From positions 22,430,556 through 22,494,555 of the forward strand of contig NC_135187.1 in NCBI RefSeq assembly GCF_041146795.1: DNA of 64,000 bases. Reading direction: 5' to 3'. Positions 1-13,221 of the stretch are shown here, piece by piece. The position numbers and the translations under genes were made by a program. Numbering within the stretch: the stretch's first letter is position 1; every line of letters starts with the position of its first letter. The notes below the pieces were generated by a model that did not search any database, was not told where the DNA came from, and worked only from the letters and a program-made list of their open reading frames with translations. The DNA is from Maylandia zebra (lineage: Eukaryota; Chordata; Actinopteri; Cichliformes; Cichlidae).

Positions 1-1673
<1,673 letters not shown>

Positions 1674-1757
1674 GGGCAATTAAGACAGTTTCATGTTGCA
1701 GAGTTAGAAATGGACCCCAACAACATGAAACTACCTAAACCACTCGACAGTCGATCC
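1674..1757 (-). ncRNA. mir196: miR-196 precursor hairpin
   Basis: On the minus strand, positions 1737 to 1716 read the complete 22-nt mature miR-196a-type sequence, with seed AGGTAGT and the body GTTTCATGTTGTTGGG. The opposite arm at about 1702-1681 reads CTGCAACATGAAACTGTC and pairs with it to form a stem with a short loop near 1703-1715. Known role: miR-196 sits between Hox9 and Hox10 paralogues in vertebrate HoxA, B and C clusters and represses Hox mRNAs (Hoxb8 is the classic target). It lies on the Hox-coding strand, 1.5 kb beyond the hoxa10 stop codon, which is the expected place. The hairpin ends are approximate; the mature sequence is exact. Confidence 0.95.
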
Positions 1758-1940
1758 GGGCCTCGAGAGAAAGCACAGCCAGCCAGTTCATAATGCACCG
1801 TGGTCGTCGTTTCGGTCATCATGTGTTCAAAAAAATGTACTGAGAAAGCCACAACAGTGTTTGATGGGCTGTATGCACTCCAGTGAACCCGCTGCAACAA
1901 GGCGCAAAATGGACAAATTTACAGCAATGAATGAACTTAC

Positions 1941-2111
1941 CGCGATCCTCGCGTTAATCCCAGTTATTCCCAGACTTGAGCAGAAATCGTGTTTTATCCA
2001 CAGTGTGTTTGCATAGTTCAGTTTTCTAGCTGTGAGCCGGGCCTCCTCTCCGTCCGAAAGACTCTCTCACGACTGAAGCAGCTCTTAGAGGAGAGGGAGA
2101 AAGCTCATATA
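1941..2111 (-). promoter_or_regulatory. Possible promoter and noncoding first exon for pri-miR-196/hoxa9
   Basis: On the minus strand a TATA-like GGTATATGAG (TATATG at 2111-2106) is followed about 37 bases on by an initiator-like TCAGTC (A at 2074). A consensus splice donor CGCG/GTAAGT then ends a candidate exon at 1941. The exon would be about 130 nt, has no convincing ORF, and its intron would contain the miR-196 hairpin about 185 bp downstream. Human HOXA9 has transcripts starting upstream of miR-196b, so a spliced noncoding leader is plausible. The individual signals are seen; the transcript is inferred. Confidence 0.4.
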
Positions 2112-2434
2112 CCAGCCAGTCATAAAACTCTACAATAGCCGGCTGGGTATGCAGCTAGACGGCTTATAGCCTAATATCTTAATTATTTCCGATGGCCAGT
2201 GCAGTAGTGCTTAGAAACAGTTTGTTGCTCAGCTGCTACAAACACACACACACACTCAAAAAAAAATTAATAAAGAAGGAATATCAAGTGTAGGAGCCTC
2301 TGTTATTTTTGAACTTTACATTTTAAAGGCTTATTTCCCCCTCCAGCCTCTCTCTGTCCCTGTCTCCTTCTATAGAAAAACATACATGAACACAGAAAAA
2401 ATTCAAACGGCTTCGGTTCAGTGCGAGCTGATAA

Positions 2435-2846
2435 TTTATTAAGCATTACACAAAAAACACATTGTCATATGTACACAGAAATATACAAAAAGGAACATTC
2501 CTCCTTCACTTTGCAAACTGTTTTCGTGTAAACGCCCTCAACGCGAACGGAGTTCCAATTTATACATTCAGCTCATACATAGTTTAGACTTATAGTACTA
2601 CATTTAATGGTCACAGGGTGAAGGATTTTTTTTGTCATTTCTCCCTGGTTATATAAGGGCATTATATTCCAGATTGGTTTAAATTTGCTTCGAAAAAATA
2701 AAAATATATAAAATAAAAACTTCTTATCATGCAGTTTGAAAATTAAATATTTTTTCAAAATTATTTCTAAAAATTTAGATGAAAAAGATGATTTGCCCCG
2801 TCACTTTCCAGGGCGCAGGTCCATGTGTGTGTGCATGTATGCGTGC

Positions 2847-2877
<31 letters not shown>

Positions 2878-3234
2878 GGGGGGGGGGGTGTTCACTGCAC
2901 TGATTTAACTGCACTGAGGACACTACCCAAACATACGACGGAGGTGTTGGATCAACAATATAAAAAGAAAATATAAAAAGAAAAACACAATCAGGGGTAA
3001 AAACAGAGTCAAAAACATTCAGATGATCCTTTTTTCCTTTTTCTCAGTAGCTCACAGAGGACGTTTCATTGACATTAAGCGTGTTTGGAAATTAAAGGAC
3101 GCTGCACCCCACGGTAAAACGAGTCTTTGTGTGGACAAGGAGGTGTGGGGTGGCGAATGTAATTTATTTCACCTATATATCTTGTTTTTACATTTTATTT
3201 TACTTCTCCTGTGTCATCGTGATTCTCTCGTTCA
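2435..3234 (-). other. Probable hoxa10 3' untranslated region
   Basis: The sequence between the hoxa10 stop codon and miR-196 is AT-rich and lacks coding signals. A minus-strand AATAAA at 2440-2435 could be the distal polyadenylation signal, and another AATAAA-like signal sits within 40 bp of the stop (about 3194-3199). A GT repeat running into 28 G residues interrupts the interval. The UTR boundary is inferred only from the signals. Confidence 0.35.
2824..2888. repeat. GT-rich tract running into poly(G)28
   Basis: Interrupted GT repeats are followed by an unbroken run of 28 G at 2861-2888. Such a run can form G-quadruplexes and is prone to length error in sequencing. It lies in the probable hoxa10 3' untranslated region. 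Confidence 0.9.
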
Positions 3235-3908
3235 TCACGAAAATCCATAGTTGGAGGTGAGTTCCCGGATCCTGTTTTCCCTCGTCATTTTCTTCAGCTT
3301 CATCCTGCGGTTCTGGAACCAGATTTTGACCTGTCTGTCCGTCAGGTGGACGCTTTTACTGATCTCTAGGCGGCGCTCTCGGGTCAGGTACATGTTGAAG
3401 AGGAATTCCTTCTCCAGCTCTAGTGTCTGGTGCTTGGTGTATGGACAACGTTTCTTACGGCCGCTTTTTGCTGTCAGCCAGTTGGCCGTGCTTTCACTTT
3501 TTGTGTCTCCTAAAGAAAATGGTAAATAAACGGGTTTACGCACTGTAAACATGAGAAACTCCACTGTGTGTAAGAGAGAAAGGCAGACAAAGAGCATAGT
3601 TTTTTTTAATCTATATGTTTGCATTGCGCTCATATTAAAACAACAGGCAACACTTTACCTTAAATTCCCTATATTTGGTAAGCAGTGCATTTAATAAATG
3701 TTTTATGACGTGTTAAAATGTGGATGTAAGAGTTTACTGATGAACTGCATTTGAAAACTTGACATTATCTAAATAGATAATGAGTGACCTTATAATAAAA
3801 CACGTGGAGAGTAAAACAGACTTAACATTAGCTGCATATTAACAGAGTATAAGAGTGTTATAAACCAAGTCATAAATGTTTCTGATTATAAGTACGAAAT
3901 GAAAGGAT

Positions 3909-4003
<95 letters not shown>

Positions 4004-5524
4004 ATGCGGAAAGTATAGTTTCTTTGTTAGATTCATCAGACTTGCAGTTGACGTTATAGCAACATATGCAAAATTTTCCGCCAATCGTAAACAGGGACAC
4101 AAACATTATGCTGCTATCATAGATGGATGCAAATTACAGAAACGTTATAGCACTGGAAAAACATAAAAGCCTAAATAATAAATTTAGGCCCTTTTTTATG
4201 CAGCAGCCAACAACAAAAAAACAACACTGGATAAAGCTGCAGGTATTTAACGTGCATCGTATAATAAGTACTTCATTTCATATTACTCTGTAGGTTTGTA
4301 TTATTAAATTTGTTGTGCTTGTTTAACGACAATAAAGAGTTTCATGTCACTCTGTAGGTTTGTATAATCAGGCAAAATTAAATTTGCCTTCATAATCACT
4401 GCTTCTCTCTTTTAATTTTACGCAGTACAATTTCTGTCTATTCATGAAAAAATGCACGCTTATTTAAGGTCGTTCCTCCCGCAGAATCTTGTCTTTATAG
4501 CATAAGAAACAACGAGATATGCAAAAGCAGTGTTTACAGACCTGTGTCTTCACTTTCACCTCACCCTGACCAGTAAAATAAAACTTGACAGGTGTCATTA
4601 AAAAGCCCCACTCTAACTGAACGCTAACAAAACAAAAGTGCGCAGACGAACCGTGACATTACCTTTATTAGACTGTACTGCTCTCTCTTTGTCGTTCTCC
4701 TCTGTTTCTTCAGCTGACGAGGCGTCTCCATCCGAGGAGTCGCGTGCCTCCTCGGTCCCAGTCGCAGCGTGAGGCTGCAGGTCTGCGTTTCCCGAGGACA
4801 CGGGCCCCTCGGTGTTCCTCCCCTCCTGTGCCGTGGCTGGAGCAGAAGTCGAGGTTGGAGGTGTGTGGAAGCGAGCTGGAGCAGTGGGGTGTAGGCCAAA
4901 ATGGGAATGGGAAGGGTTCGACTGGGGGCCGCTGGAGTTGTAAAGTTTATGAGAATGTGCGTGCGTCTGAGACAAGCGGAAGTAGCCCGGCACAGGCACT
5001 GAGCCCCCGCCGCCGCCATCGGTAACTGTACAAGAACTCGACCCTTGGCCGGCTCCAGTTAACCTTGAATATGTGAGATCTTCTGCGGTGGAGGCTTTAG
5101 GACACTTCGCCTGCTCGTACAGGCAGTAGGTGCTCTCTTCCTTTATATTTTGCGGGAACGAGCAGGGCGCGACCTGAGGACCTACCGGGTGATCTTGGTC
5201 CATCCGACATGACCTCTGTGCGTCCATCCACATTTCCATGGTGGACATGTAAGCGCCCGAGGCGGAAACCACGTTTTGTGGACCCACCTCGCTCCGCTTA
5301 CCCATACCTGGGAAGTATCCATAGTTGTGTAGTCCGTAAGGCACTTCTGTGGCAGTGCTGTGAGGCACGCACAGTGCGCTCCCGGTGTAGTGACCTCCGC
5401 CGCTCTCATTGCGGCCACTGATCAGAGAATCCACTAGAAACGCATTTCCTGACGGGCTGTCCGAACATGACATTATTGTGGTGTATTTTGGCGAAGAGAG
5501 AAGGTAGCCCTTTCTGGCTGACAT
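3235..5524 (-). CDS. hoxa10a: Homeobox protein Hox-A10 (HoxA10a-like), two exons
   Basis: A sequence-specific transcription factor of Hox paralogue group 10, acting in the nucleus in posterior axial and appendage patterning. Exon 1 is 5524-4663 and exon 2 is 3509-3235; the 1153-bp intron has GT/AG ends and splits a Gly codon (phase 1). The predicted protein is 378 aa (human HOXA10 is 410). The start MSARKGYLL is the conserved Hox10 N terminus; an internal Met at residue 18 (MSCSDSPSG) is the alternative. Conserved blocks are FLVDSLI near residue 30, [18 protein letters not shown] mid-protein and [12 protein letters not shown] Trp motif ANWLTAKSG (about 296-304) is followed by the homeodomain at 304-363, with [11 protein letters not shown] in helix 3. 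A Gly run (DGGGGGS) is fish-specific or variable. The Hox10 homeodomain signature is unambiguous; paralogue a versus b is inferred from synteny. Confidence 0.95.
3914..4001. repeat. (GT)n microsatellite in hoxa10 intron
   Basis: An uninterrupted GT repeat of about 88 bp inside the single hoxa10 intron. Confidence 0.95.
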
Positions 5525-7182
5525 TTCTTGTGCAAAACATGCTGGATATGATTAGAGGCACCCCCTCTCCGCCGAGCAGACTGTGAAACCAATGGAAAAG
5601 CTGGAAGATGGGCAGTCCCTCCCACTCTGGGGCTACGTAACGATATCCATCTTGGAGCTGAGGCAGAGAAAGAAGACAGCACAGTAATCAGTGCCTCACC
5701 TCTCCTTATGCGCTACCTTGAAGTGACGAGGTGCGACACGATTCAGAAGTTTTAAAACATCTGTCTTTGAATTGTGTAATTCGTGCATGTGTTCTTTAGA
5801 AAAGCTTTGGAAGCATTATTTCCATTGCACAAGTACACAAAGGCCTGAAGCACTGACTTCCACTTTCCAACAAATGCAATGCAAATCAAATGTTAGCACA
5901 ACGCTTAGCTATACAGGACAGTAGGACGTACTATATGTATAACCTGCCAAGCCCCTGAACGATAAAAGTGATGTAAGTGGGAAAATATAAGCAAATAATA
6001 CAATTTATTATACAATTTCGCTTTAAGCCGGTGTGGCTTTAAGGTGTCAGATCAATTTAAAACGTGTGAGCCTTCTGAAACCCATCAACAAAGACACAAG
6101 ACAAAGCTTAACGGTAATAAAGTCTTTTTGACTGTAGGGAGAATGCGCCTTTGGCAAAATGTCTTGTTTTATGTTGTCCATCCTGCAGCCCAAAGCAAGT
6201 CTGAGTTCCTCTGCAATAAAAACAGAAGTGTTTGGAATATTGTTGCCTACAGATATAGTGATTGCTATCAAACATGCGGAAGATAATGCCTCTGAAAAGT
6301 TCATATTTTCATTTTAGTCCGGATCGTTTAGTTGTACTGTTCTAAGTCACTTTGTACATGTTTGTAGCAAAATCACTTTTCACTTGAGAGTTTGGGCAAA
6401 TATTAAATTCTTGGAAAATTCGCGAAGATTAACAAAGCAGTGCTGCGTGACAAAGAAAACACATTGTCGATGGGTCTGAACGCAACTGAAGAATGCACAA
6501 ATACATAGAAAAATAATTAAAATAATTAAATCATTTAAAAACCAAATTTCTAAAATTCCCTGTCATTCTACTTTCCATCCAACAAAGCCTCTGAAGGCAC
6601 TTTCTTAATTTTATATAAATCCTGTGTCCATATAATTTTAAATTTTACACTAAGAACATGAACACATGTTTTTTCAATCTATCAATTTCAAATTAGACAA
6701 CGCAATAACTATGCTCTTTGTCTGGTTTTTTTTTCCAAAAACGCAAAATATAGAATGTATTTAATTGTATCCAAGCAATCATTACGGGCAACATGTAAAA
6801 AGGTCAAGCCTGCGTGTGCTTTTGCTCAAACGCTACAAATGATATCACCATGCAGCACTACGCTGTTTGGATTCCTTTCTTACAAACATTCAAAAAAAAA
6901 ACCTCAAAGCGGACTTCAATACGCAAATTTACATTCGTTAATCTGCCAAAATATTGATCACGTTGTTGTGAGGGAAAAGTCCCTTTGCGCCACAGTAAAG
7001 CCGACATAAAGCTTCCACATTCACAAGCCATCCAGTTTGTCCAATTTGGGGCAATAAGGTCCACAATAAAACTCTCCTTCCATCTTGTCGTGTCCTTGGC
7101 CATGTGCACTCCATTGCTCTGTCTCCAGGTTGAAGTTAATCTTGGCCAGCTTTGCCATTACCAGGCCCAGGTGGCCCTTACA

Positions 7183-7265
7183 CCCCCCCCCCCCCCCCCC
7201 CCCCAGTTTGTTTTGCAAAAAAATAAAAAAAAACAGAGAGAAAGAAAGAAAGAAAGAAAGAAAAA
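7183..7265. repeat. poly(C)22 followed by A/GAAA-rich tract
   Basis: A run of 22 C at 7183-7204 is followed by A-rich sequence and GAAA tetranucleotide repeats at about 7238-7265. Confidence 0.9.
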
Positions 7266-8884
7266 AAAAGAGGAAATTCGGGAGTTATTCATAAATTGAG
7301 CCCATTTAGGTTTTCTGTCATTTATATGTACACTGACTTGGAGTTTTACCGAGTCACGGCGGACGTTTGTCAATCGCTGCTGCTCAGTGCGAGCATACTT
7401 CAAATTACTTAAATGACTGAAGCTGGATGCGGGTTATTTATGCGCATGAGAATATAATGCAATGGCCAATTTGAGAAGAAAATGATCTATTATGGAATTG
7501 TATTTTTTTAAAAGGCGTTTTGAGATTTCAGAATAAAGGCCGTGAGCGGCCGGAGCGTTTGTGTCCGTTTGTAAAATTTCCCCCAAAACATAAAATGAAC
7601 CACAACACTGTTAGCCCAGTGACACAGATAAACGAACAACAATAGGTTTAAAATCATGTGCGCTTGTCCCCACAGTGGCCTGTTGCACGTGGGACACATG
7701 AGCCAACAGGGAAACCAAATACCTCAATTAATTATGTGTGCCTGGTATTAAAGTGTTTTGGCCCGCACACTTCATGATGTTGTAGTGGCATGGGGGCCTA
7801 TCGATACCGTTGTGTTGCAGTTATTAATTGTAGCTATTAAATCTTCATTTTCACAGCTGCCCGGCTATTATATCCTGAACACAGTTTAGTCTGACCACTG
7901 GCTTTGATCAGGCCCATATAATCGTGGCCGAAGAGGCCGTTTGAATCGTATCATGTTCGTCCCGAGTGCAGTTATGAACAATAACGCGGCGTTTTATTAC
8001 GTCCAAGCGGAAGCATTTATTTTTCACGAGAGACAAAGGAGAGAGAGAGAGAGAGAGAAAAGAGACTGGGTCCACACGCATTAGGGTTTAGAATAGCCAC
8101 TCGCCACTTGGACTGATACAGAATAGCCTCAAACCTCAGCCCTATAGTGTCTGTTACAGGAAGGAAAAGGAGACGCGATTGCTGCCCTATCGCAATCAAA
8201 TCGACCTTTTTAATCACAGCTTTGGCACGTAGACAGGGAATTGTGTGTTTTGGAACGACGTCAAATGATTTTAATGGATTCCTTTAAGAGGAAGAGCACG
8301 GAGAAGAATGATCACAGAGGCGACTACTGTGATTTAAGATGAGCTGCATTAGTATGTGAAAAATAAAACCGTTTGTTTTCCTTCCAGCACCCACTGCCTA
8401 GTTTGTGTCATTAACGTACGAGCTGTGTCCACCTTTGTCTAATAATTAAGGCAGAGTTTCCCGAAATACAAAACATTTGTGGTTAGACTTGGGAGGGGTT
8501 GCAGATCTCTCCAGGTACAAGGCGGCTATGCTACACTCCAACCATTAAAAAGCTCTAGCCCAGCAAAATGAATAGCACATGCAGCATGAAGCCTTGGCAC
8601 AGATGTGCTGCCTTATTAGGGCCCCCAGGAAGACTTTCTCTAGCGCGTAAGCCTTTGGGCACCAGAGGAAAAATGTGGAAACTAAACTAAAAAAAAAAAG
8701 AGGCTCTTATCTCGGACTAACAGGGCTTGCATGCAAGGCAAGAATTCAAGCAATGAACAATTGGGTTTTTTTTAGTGCAGAGCAAAACTATTCAAGGTCC
8801 AGGCTTCCCGGGCGACTTTTACCTGTTTGCTTTTAAGGTGAGTTTGGAGATCAAAAGATCCAGGGCCGTGACATTGGTCCCAAT

Positions 8885-8899
8885 AGCGCCGCCCGGTGG
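8885..8899 (-). promoter_or_regulatory. CTCF-like site, hoxa10-hoxa11 spacer
   Basis: The minus strand reads CCACCGGGCGGCGCT, close to the CTCF core CCACNAGGGGGCGCT (mismatches at the A and one G). CTCF sites separate posterior genes in mammalian HoxA. This is a motif match by eye only. Confidence 0.35.
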
Positions 8900-9084
8900 T
8901 AGGAGAGTCCAATCCCAAGTGCAGCCTTTTCCTCAGGAATGATTTGAAGTGGATAAACCACGCTACAGGGAAAAGCCTCTCAAATGAAGCCGGTGCAGCG
9001 AGCGAGCAGAAGCTTTTCCTATCCGTCCTCTGCCTGTCGTTGCTGTCGCCTCCTTGGTAACACAGTTAATAACCTTGGGTCTCA

Positions 9085-9345
9085 GACGGTTTATTGCACT
9101 GCACTCCAATTGTACAAATGCTCCAGACTCTCAGACAGCTTTTATGGCCGCGTTGCTGCGGCAACGGGGAGGATGTCCCGTAATTAGGGACGGAATTCCA
9201 GCGCGCAGTAAAGGATGCGCAAGGCAAGGCCGGACTATGGCAGCGAGAGGCAACCATAAACTTCAGCCTCTCTCCCTGAGTTTATGGCCCTTTTGACTGT
9301 CATATATGAACGCCAATGCGCTGCGGCTAGCTCCCATAAACACAG
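9085..9345. promoter_or_regulatory. Candidate enhancer: TTTATGG cluster with RFX-like X-box
   Basis: Within 260 bp there are TTTATTG (near 9090), TTTTATGGCC (near 9139), CCATAAAC (near 9256), TTTATGGCCC (near 9280) and CCCATAAAC (near 9332). These are the words bound by Cdx and Hox9-13 proteins. An imperfect palindrome GTTGCTGCGGCAAC at 9152-9165 fits the RFX X-box. No coding signal is present. The function is inferred. Confidence 0.4.
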
Positions 9346-9960
9346 CGATAACAACAGCAAATATGGCGACCCTCGCCAAAGGAGACTCCAGTTGGAGAGG
9401 GTTCCCAAAGCCAATCAGCAAAATGACAGTTTGCGCACACGGACAGACACAAGCAGAGAGAAAAGATTCGAGAATAAAGTACACATGGTGCAATATGCTG
9501 GCAACAATAAATATGACTGTGACAGATAAAAGGTGACCTATAAGCTATCTGCAAAGATTCAGTAACAATGATTTCCTTTAGATGGAATGCAAGAATTGCA
9601 AAATATGTTATATAACTCAAAATACAGCAAGGGAGACTGAAAAATGTTTGGAGAGCACAGCAGCACAAACATAATTTAAGTATCGATTCAGGTTTATTAT
9701 TGTTTTTATATTTGTATATTTGTATAACCTATCTAAGCACACAGCTGGCAAAGACTCTGAATTGTTGGGTATTTATTTAATGATTTATTGATTTTGCTTC
9801 ATTCACACAGGAGGAGTTTAATCTGCAGTAGTGTGGTAGAGAGTGCGACTGTTTGGTTAATATTTCGTATTTCAGCCTTTAAATTCACTGAAAGTCATTG
9901 TTTCCGTTGTTTTGTTTCATACCTGTAGGTAGCTCACTGTGATTGCGCTGTAAGTGTGAG

Positions 9961-9966
9961 ATATAT

Positions 9967-10027
<61 letters not shown>
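9961..10027. repeat. (TA)n flanked by (CA)n microsatellite
   Basis: ACACACA blocks on both sides enclose an uninterrupted AT dinucleotide run. Confidence 0.95.
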
Positions 10028-11231
10028 TTGAAAAAGCAAAGTCACTGACAAAATACAAGTCAAGTTGATTTTCGGTAATATTCCACTTTTTATTATTTGG
10101 AAATATAATGATATAATGATGATACACAATATTTCGGGCAGACCAAGCAGTTAAATTCAGTGTGATCATCCTGGCCAGCCTCGCCCTGACGGTAAAAATT
10201 AAGATTAAAAATTAATCTTTTTAATCTTCATCTTTCTTTTTCTCTTCTTTTTTTCTGTTTTATTTAAACGACAATTGTCAAGATTCAAGAATCGTGAACT
10301 GAAAATCTTGTTTAAAACGAAGGGGCCCACCGCGTAAGGTTACCTGTTGTGAACATCTCGGGGCGTGTACCTCAGTGCAAATCCACACGGACCCATAGAC
10401 CTGGATTATTAATACTGGATTGATAAAATCAAAAGAGAAATCTTAGAATTGATTTGGAAATTGAAAGATACGCAAAATACAAAATTAGTCTGCTAATCCT
10501 TGGTTTGCAGGGCACAGAAAATACGACAAAAGCTCGTTTTGAGGTCAGCTCAGACTACAACATGGGATCCCAGTAGTCAGCGTGTATTAACCGATTTTAG
10601 CTTGGATAGCCGTGGCATCAAAGTAAGATGGTAAACGAGAGGCTACAAAATAAATAAGCACACAAAACAAGAAAAAACCCACATCATTGTCATCCGTCGG
10701 ATTCATTATTTGGTCACACCAATATAGATTCGGTTGGCAAGATATTCACCATCAGCCTAAATCCACAAGTTTTCTGATTTGAAAAACAGGAGAAAAAAAA
10801 TCAGATCTTTTGAATACAAAATACACTAGATCAGTCAATTCATTACGTCTTTTTTTCTTTTCTTTTTTTTCTCGCGCGAAAGGAAAATGAAGCGTCTTAG
10901 GTCACATTATGAACAAGGCCTTCGCAAACACAGTCTTGGCGAGGTCAAAAAATCTACATTTTCAAAAGTGAGACAATGAGGAGCGAAATCAAAGTCCGCG
11001 GACTGCCTCTGTTCGTACTCCCTCTTTGTTTGAGTATTGCAGATCACAAGATACTGTTGTCCTCGAACTTGAAATTAACCATCGAGCAGTGCTGCTGCTG
11101 CTGCTGCGGCCAATGTGGTACACAATGTACACGGGGAGAGACACAGCCAGGCGAGTCAGTCAGTCTGTAAACGTAACCAGTCCCACAAGCAGAGGACTAA
11201 TGGAGCTGTGGCCGTCTTCTCCCCGACCCCC

Positions 11232-13049
11232 CTAAAGCAGAGGATTGGACGTATAATATTGTAATCTGTCTCTGTTTAGTTTCTTCTCCTTCATGCGACG
11301 GTTCTGAAACCAGATCTTTACTTGTCGGTCGGTCAGGTTGAGCATCCGAGACAGTTGCAGCCGCTTCTCCTTGTTTATGTACACACTGAAAAAGAATTCT
11401 CTTTCAAGTTCTCTGATTTGATATTTGGAATAAGGGCATCTTTTCTTCCGGGTCCTCTGTCCACCTGAAAGCCACAAAAATAGAAGAGGGAGAAGAAGAA
11501 ATACAGGCGTCACAGAAAATCTAAACACTTCAAATTAGCCGTGACTATTTTACAGAAAGAGATTTATACGGGTGGGATGTCGCCCAGATTACGCATGAGA
11601 GGATTTCCTGAACATGAAGCATTAATAACATATTTCCCATTTCAACCTTTCAAGTGTCATATATACTGATATTATATTACACTGGAAAGATTACCAAGCC
11701 ATTCGCTGCTGGCTCGCTAGACAATACACTTGGGCTTTGACCTTTACTAGCAAGTGAAAACAACAAGTTCACTTTAAAGTAGACGCCTCTGGTAGACGCA
11801 GGTAAATGAGACTCTGCTGCATTGAGTTTTACGTGAAAGCTTTTTTGGTTTGTTTGTTTTTTGTTTTTTACAGAGAAAATAAAGGGGAAATGTACAAGTA
11901 GGAACAGCAGCTCCATGCTAGCTTTAACATAAGACCTCGTGTGTGCTACCTTAAACCAAAGGCACCACCCTCAATTACATGCAAGGGGTCTTTTTAACGC
12001 TAAGAACCCGTGAAACAAGCACGGTCATAATAAGTGGATATAATCAACGCGGATCTGTATAGCAACTCATTGCTGGGCATTACTGGGTATATATATATAT
12101 TGGTAATATATTATATATATTATATATATATTATATATATTGGTAAACATCGGGGAGTTTTACAGAAAAATATCCGCCTTGGTGTCTTTCACGGCCAATT
12201 TCAACTCCAAACACGTGATCCTGCAGTTTATAACAAAGTTTTGTTGGGGGGTGGGAAGGGGGTGGGGGGTCTGCAGGCCCTCTATAAACCTTATATGCTT
12301 ATAAAACAGCATATAAAATTTTTAACAGCGGCGCGCAAGATTGCAAACTTTCTCTCATAACCGAGGCGCTGACTTTAATACGTACTGCTGCCGCCGGTTT
12401 TCTCCTCATTGTTGCCGGAAGACAACTCCGGGCTGCTCGTTTCATCCCGCTGCTCCTTCGACTCGCTGTCCGGGCACGATGGCGCTTCCTCCTGCACGGA
12501 GCCGGGAGGCTTGGTCGCCGTTTTGTCCCCTGAGTAGCCATTCGCGGAGGAGCTCTCCGACGCGTTCCCGTACGCCGTCTCGTAAAACTGGTCGAAAGCT
12601 TGCGGCAGCACTCCATTTCTGCCCACATTCCCATAGAAATTGGTAGCAGCGGAGCCAGCACTCGCGTGGTGGTGGTGGTGGTGGTGGTATGCGGCAGCGG
12701 CGGCTGCTGGGCTGCTTTTACCGAACATGTCCCCTACGACGGCGGATTGAGCTGACAGGCAGTCCCGGTGTACCATGTCCTCCGCGCTGGGGTAGCACTG
12801 AGGCAAGTTCCCCCGGTGCGGCCATTTACCGGATGCATCAATGGCTGCATAGTCCCTGAATGTCACTTCTCTGACGGGTTGAACCTGCGGGAGGTTAGAG
12901 GAGTAGGAGTATGTCATGGGGCGGGTGGACGGGGTCTGGGACAAAAACGATGGAAGACCGGAGAAATCAGCGCCCGCCGACACATAATACGTGCAGCTGG
13001 GCAGATACATGTTCGATCCGACGGGGACCCTTTCGTCAAAATCCATCAT
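11232..13049 (-). CDS. hoxa11a: Homeobox protein Hox-A11 (HoxA11a-like), two exons
   Basis: A paralogue group 11 homeodomain transcription factor, known for zeugopod/fin, kidney and axial patterning. Exon 1 is 13049-12386 and exon 2 is 11464-11232; the 921-bp intron splits a Ser codon (A/GT). The predicted protein is 298 aa. The start is the tandem Met before DFDERVPVG; the conserved Hox11 N terminus begins at the second Met (13046). Conserved blocks are [39 protein letters not shown] and [19 protein letters not shown], with the [13 protein letters not shown] tail before the splice. The homeodomain spans 226-285 ([31 protein letters not shown]), ending [11 protein letters not shown] run of six Ala, Tyr and seven His occurs near residues 115-130. 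A second in-phase-looking GT four bases downstream is rejected because only the chosen donor gives the conserved [12 protein letters not shown] junction. Confidence 0.96.
12083..12143. repeat. AT-dinucleotide-rich repeat in hoxa11 intron
   Basis: TATATA and TTATATA blocks form an imperfect AT repeat with two copies of a TATTGGTAA motif. It lies inside the hoxa11 intron. Confidence 0.85.
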
Positions 13050-13082
13050 CGTATTCACCCACTTCTACAACTCTCTGCTGGG

Positions 13083-13112
13083 CTACGATTCCTCTATAAC
13101 CGCCCTGAACAT
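13083..13112 (-). other. Short upstream ORF of hoxa11
   Basis: An ATG at 13112-13110 opens a nine-codon frame (MFRAVIEES) closing with TAG at 13085-13083, 34 bp before the hoxa11 start. It would lie in the 5' untranslated region if transcription starts upstream of 13112, which cannot be confirmed here. Mouse Hoxa11 mRNA is known to use an upstream AUG to limit cap-dependent translation. Confidence 0.4.
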
Positions 13113-13221
13113 GGCTCTGAAGCGCCGTGCCTCTTGCCTCTTTGAAGCAGGTTCGCTAAGCAGAAATTGGGAGACGTAGGCTGACGTGGAGAGTCATCTC
13201 CATCCACTCCACGGAGGAGGA

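Larger units (their letters stand above)
5525..11231. other. hoxa10-hoxa11 intergenic region
   Basis: No ORF here resembles a known protein. The first 200 bp upstream of hoxa10 hold the presumptive promoter, with an ACCAATGG CCAAT box near 5587. The region contains poly(C)22 at 7183-7204 and a TA/CA microsatellite at 9961-10027. The stretch at about 8330-9500 has balanced, unique sequence rich in CCATAAA/TTTATGG words and looks regulatory. The 10.2-11.2 kb stretch may include the hoxa11 3' untranslated region, but no end point is clear. Confidence 0.6.

Noticed and set aside
12380-12385. Alternative hoxa11 donor at GTATTA four bases downstream
   Set aside because: It breaks the reading frame into exon 2; the upstream donor restores the conserved [10 protein letters not shown] junction.
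12375-12661. Arginine-rich frame overlapping hoxa11 exon 1
   Set aside because: Alternative-frame shadow of the real exon, which has clear Hox11 conservation.
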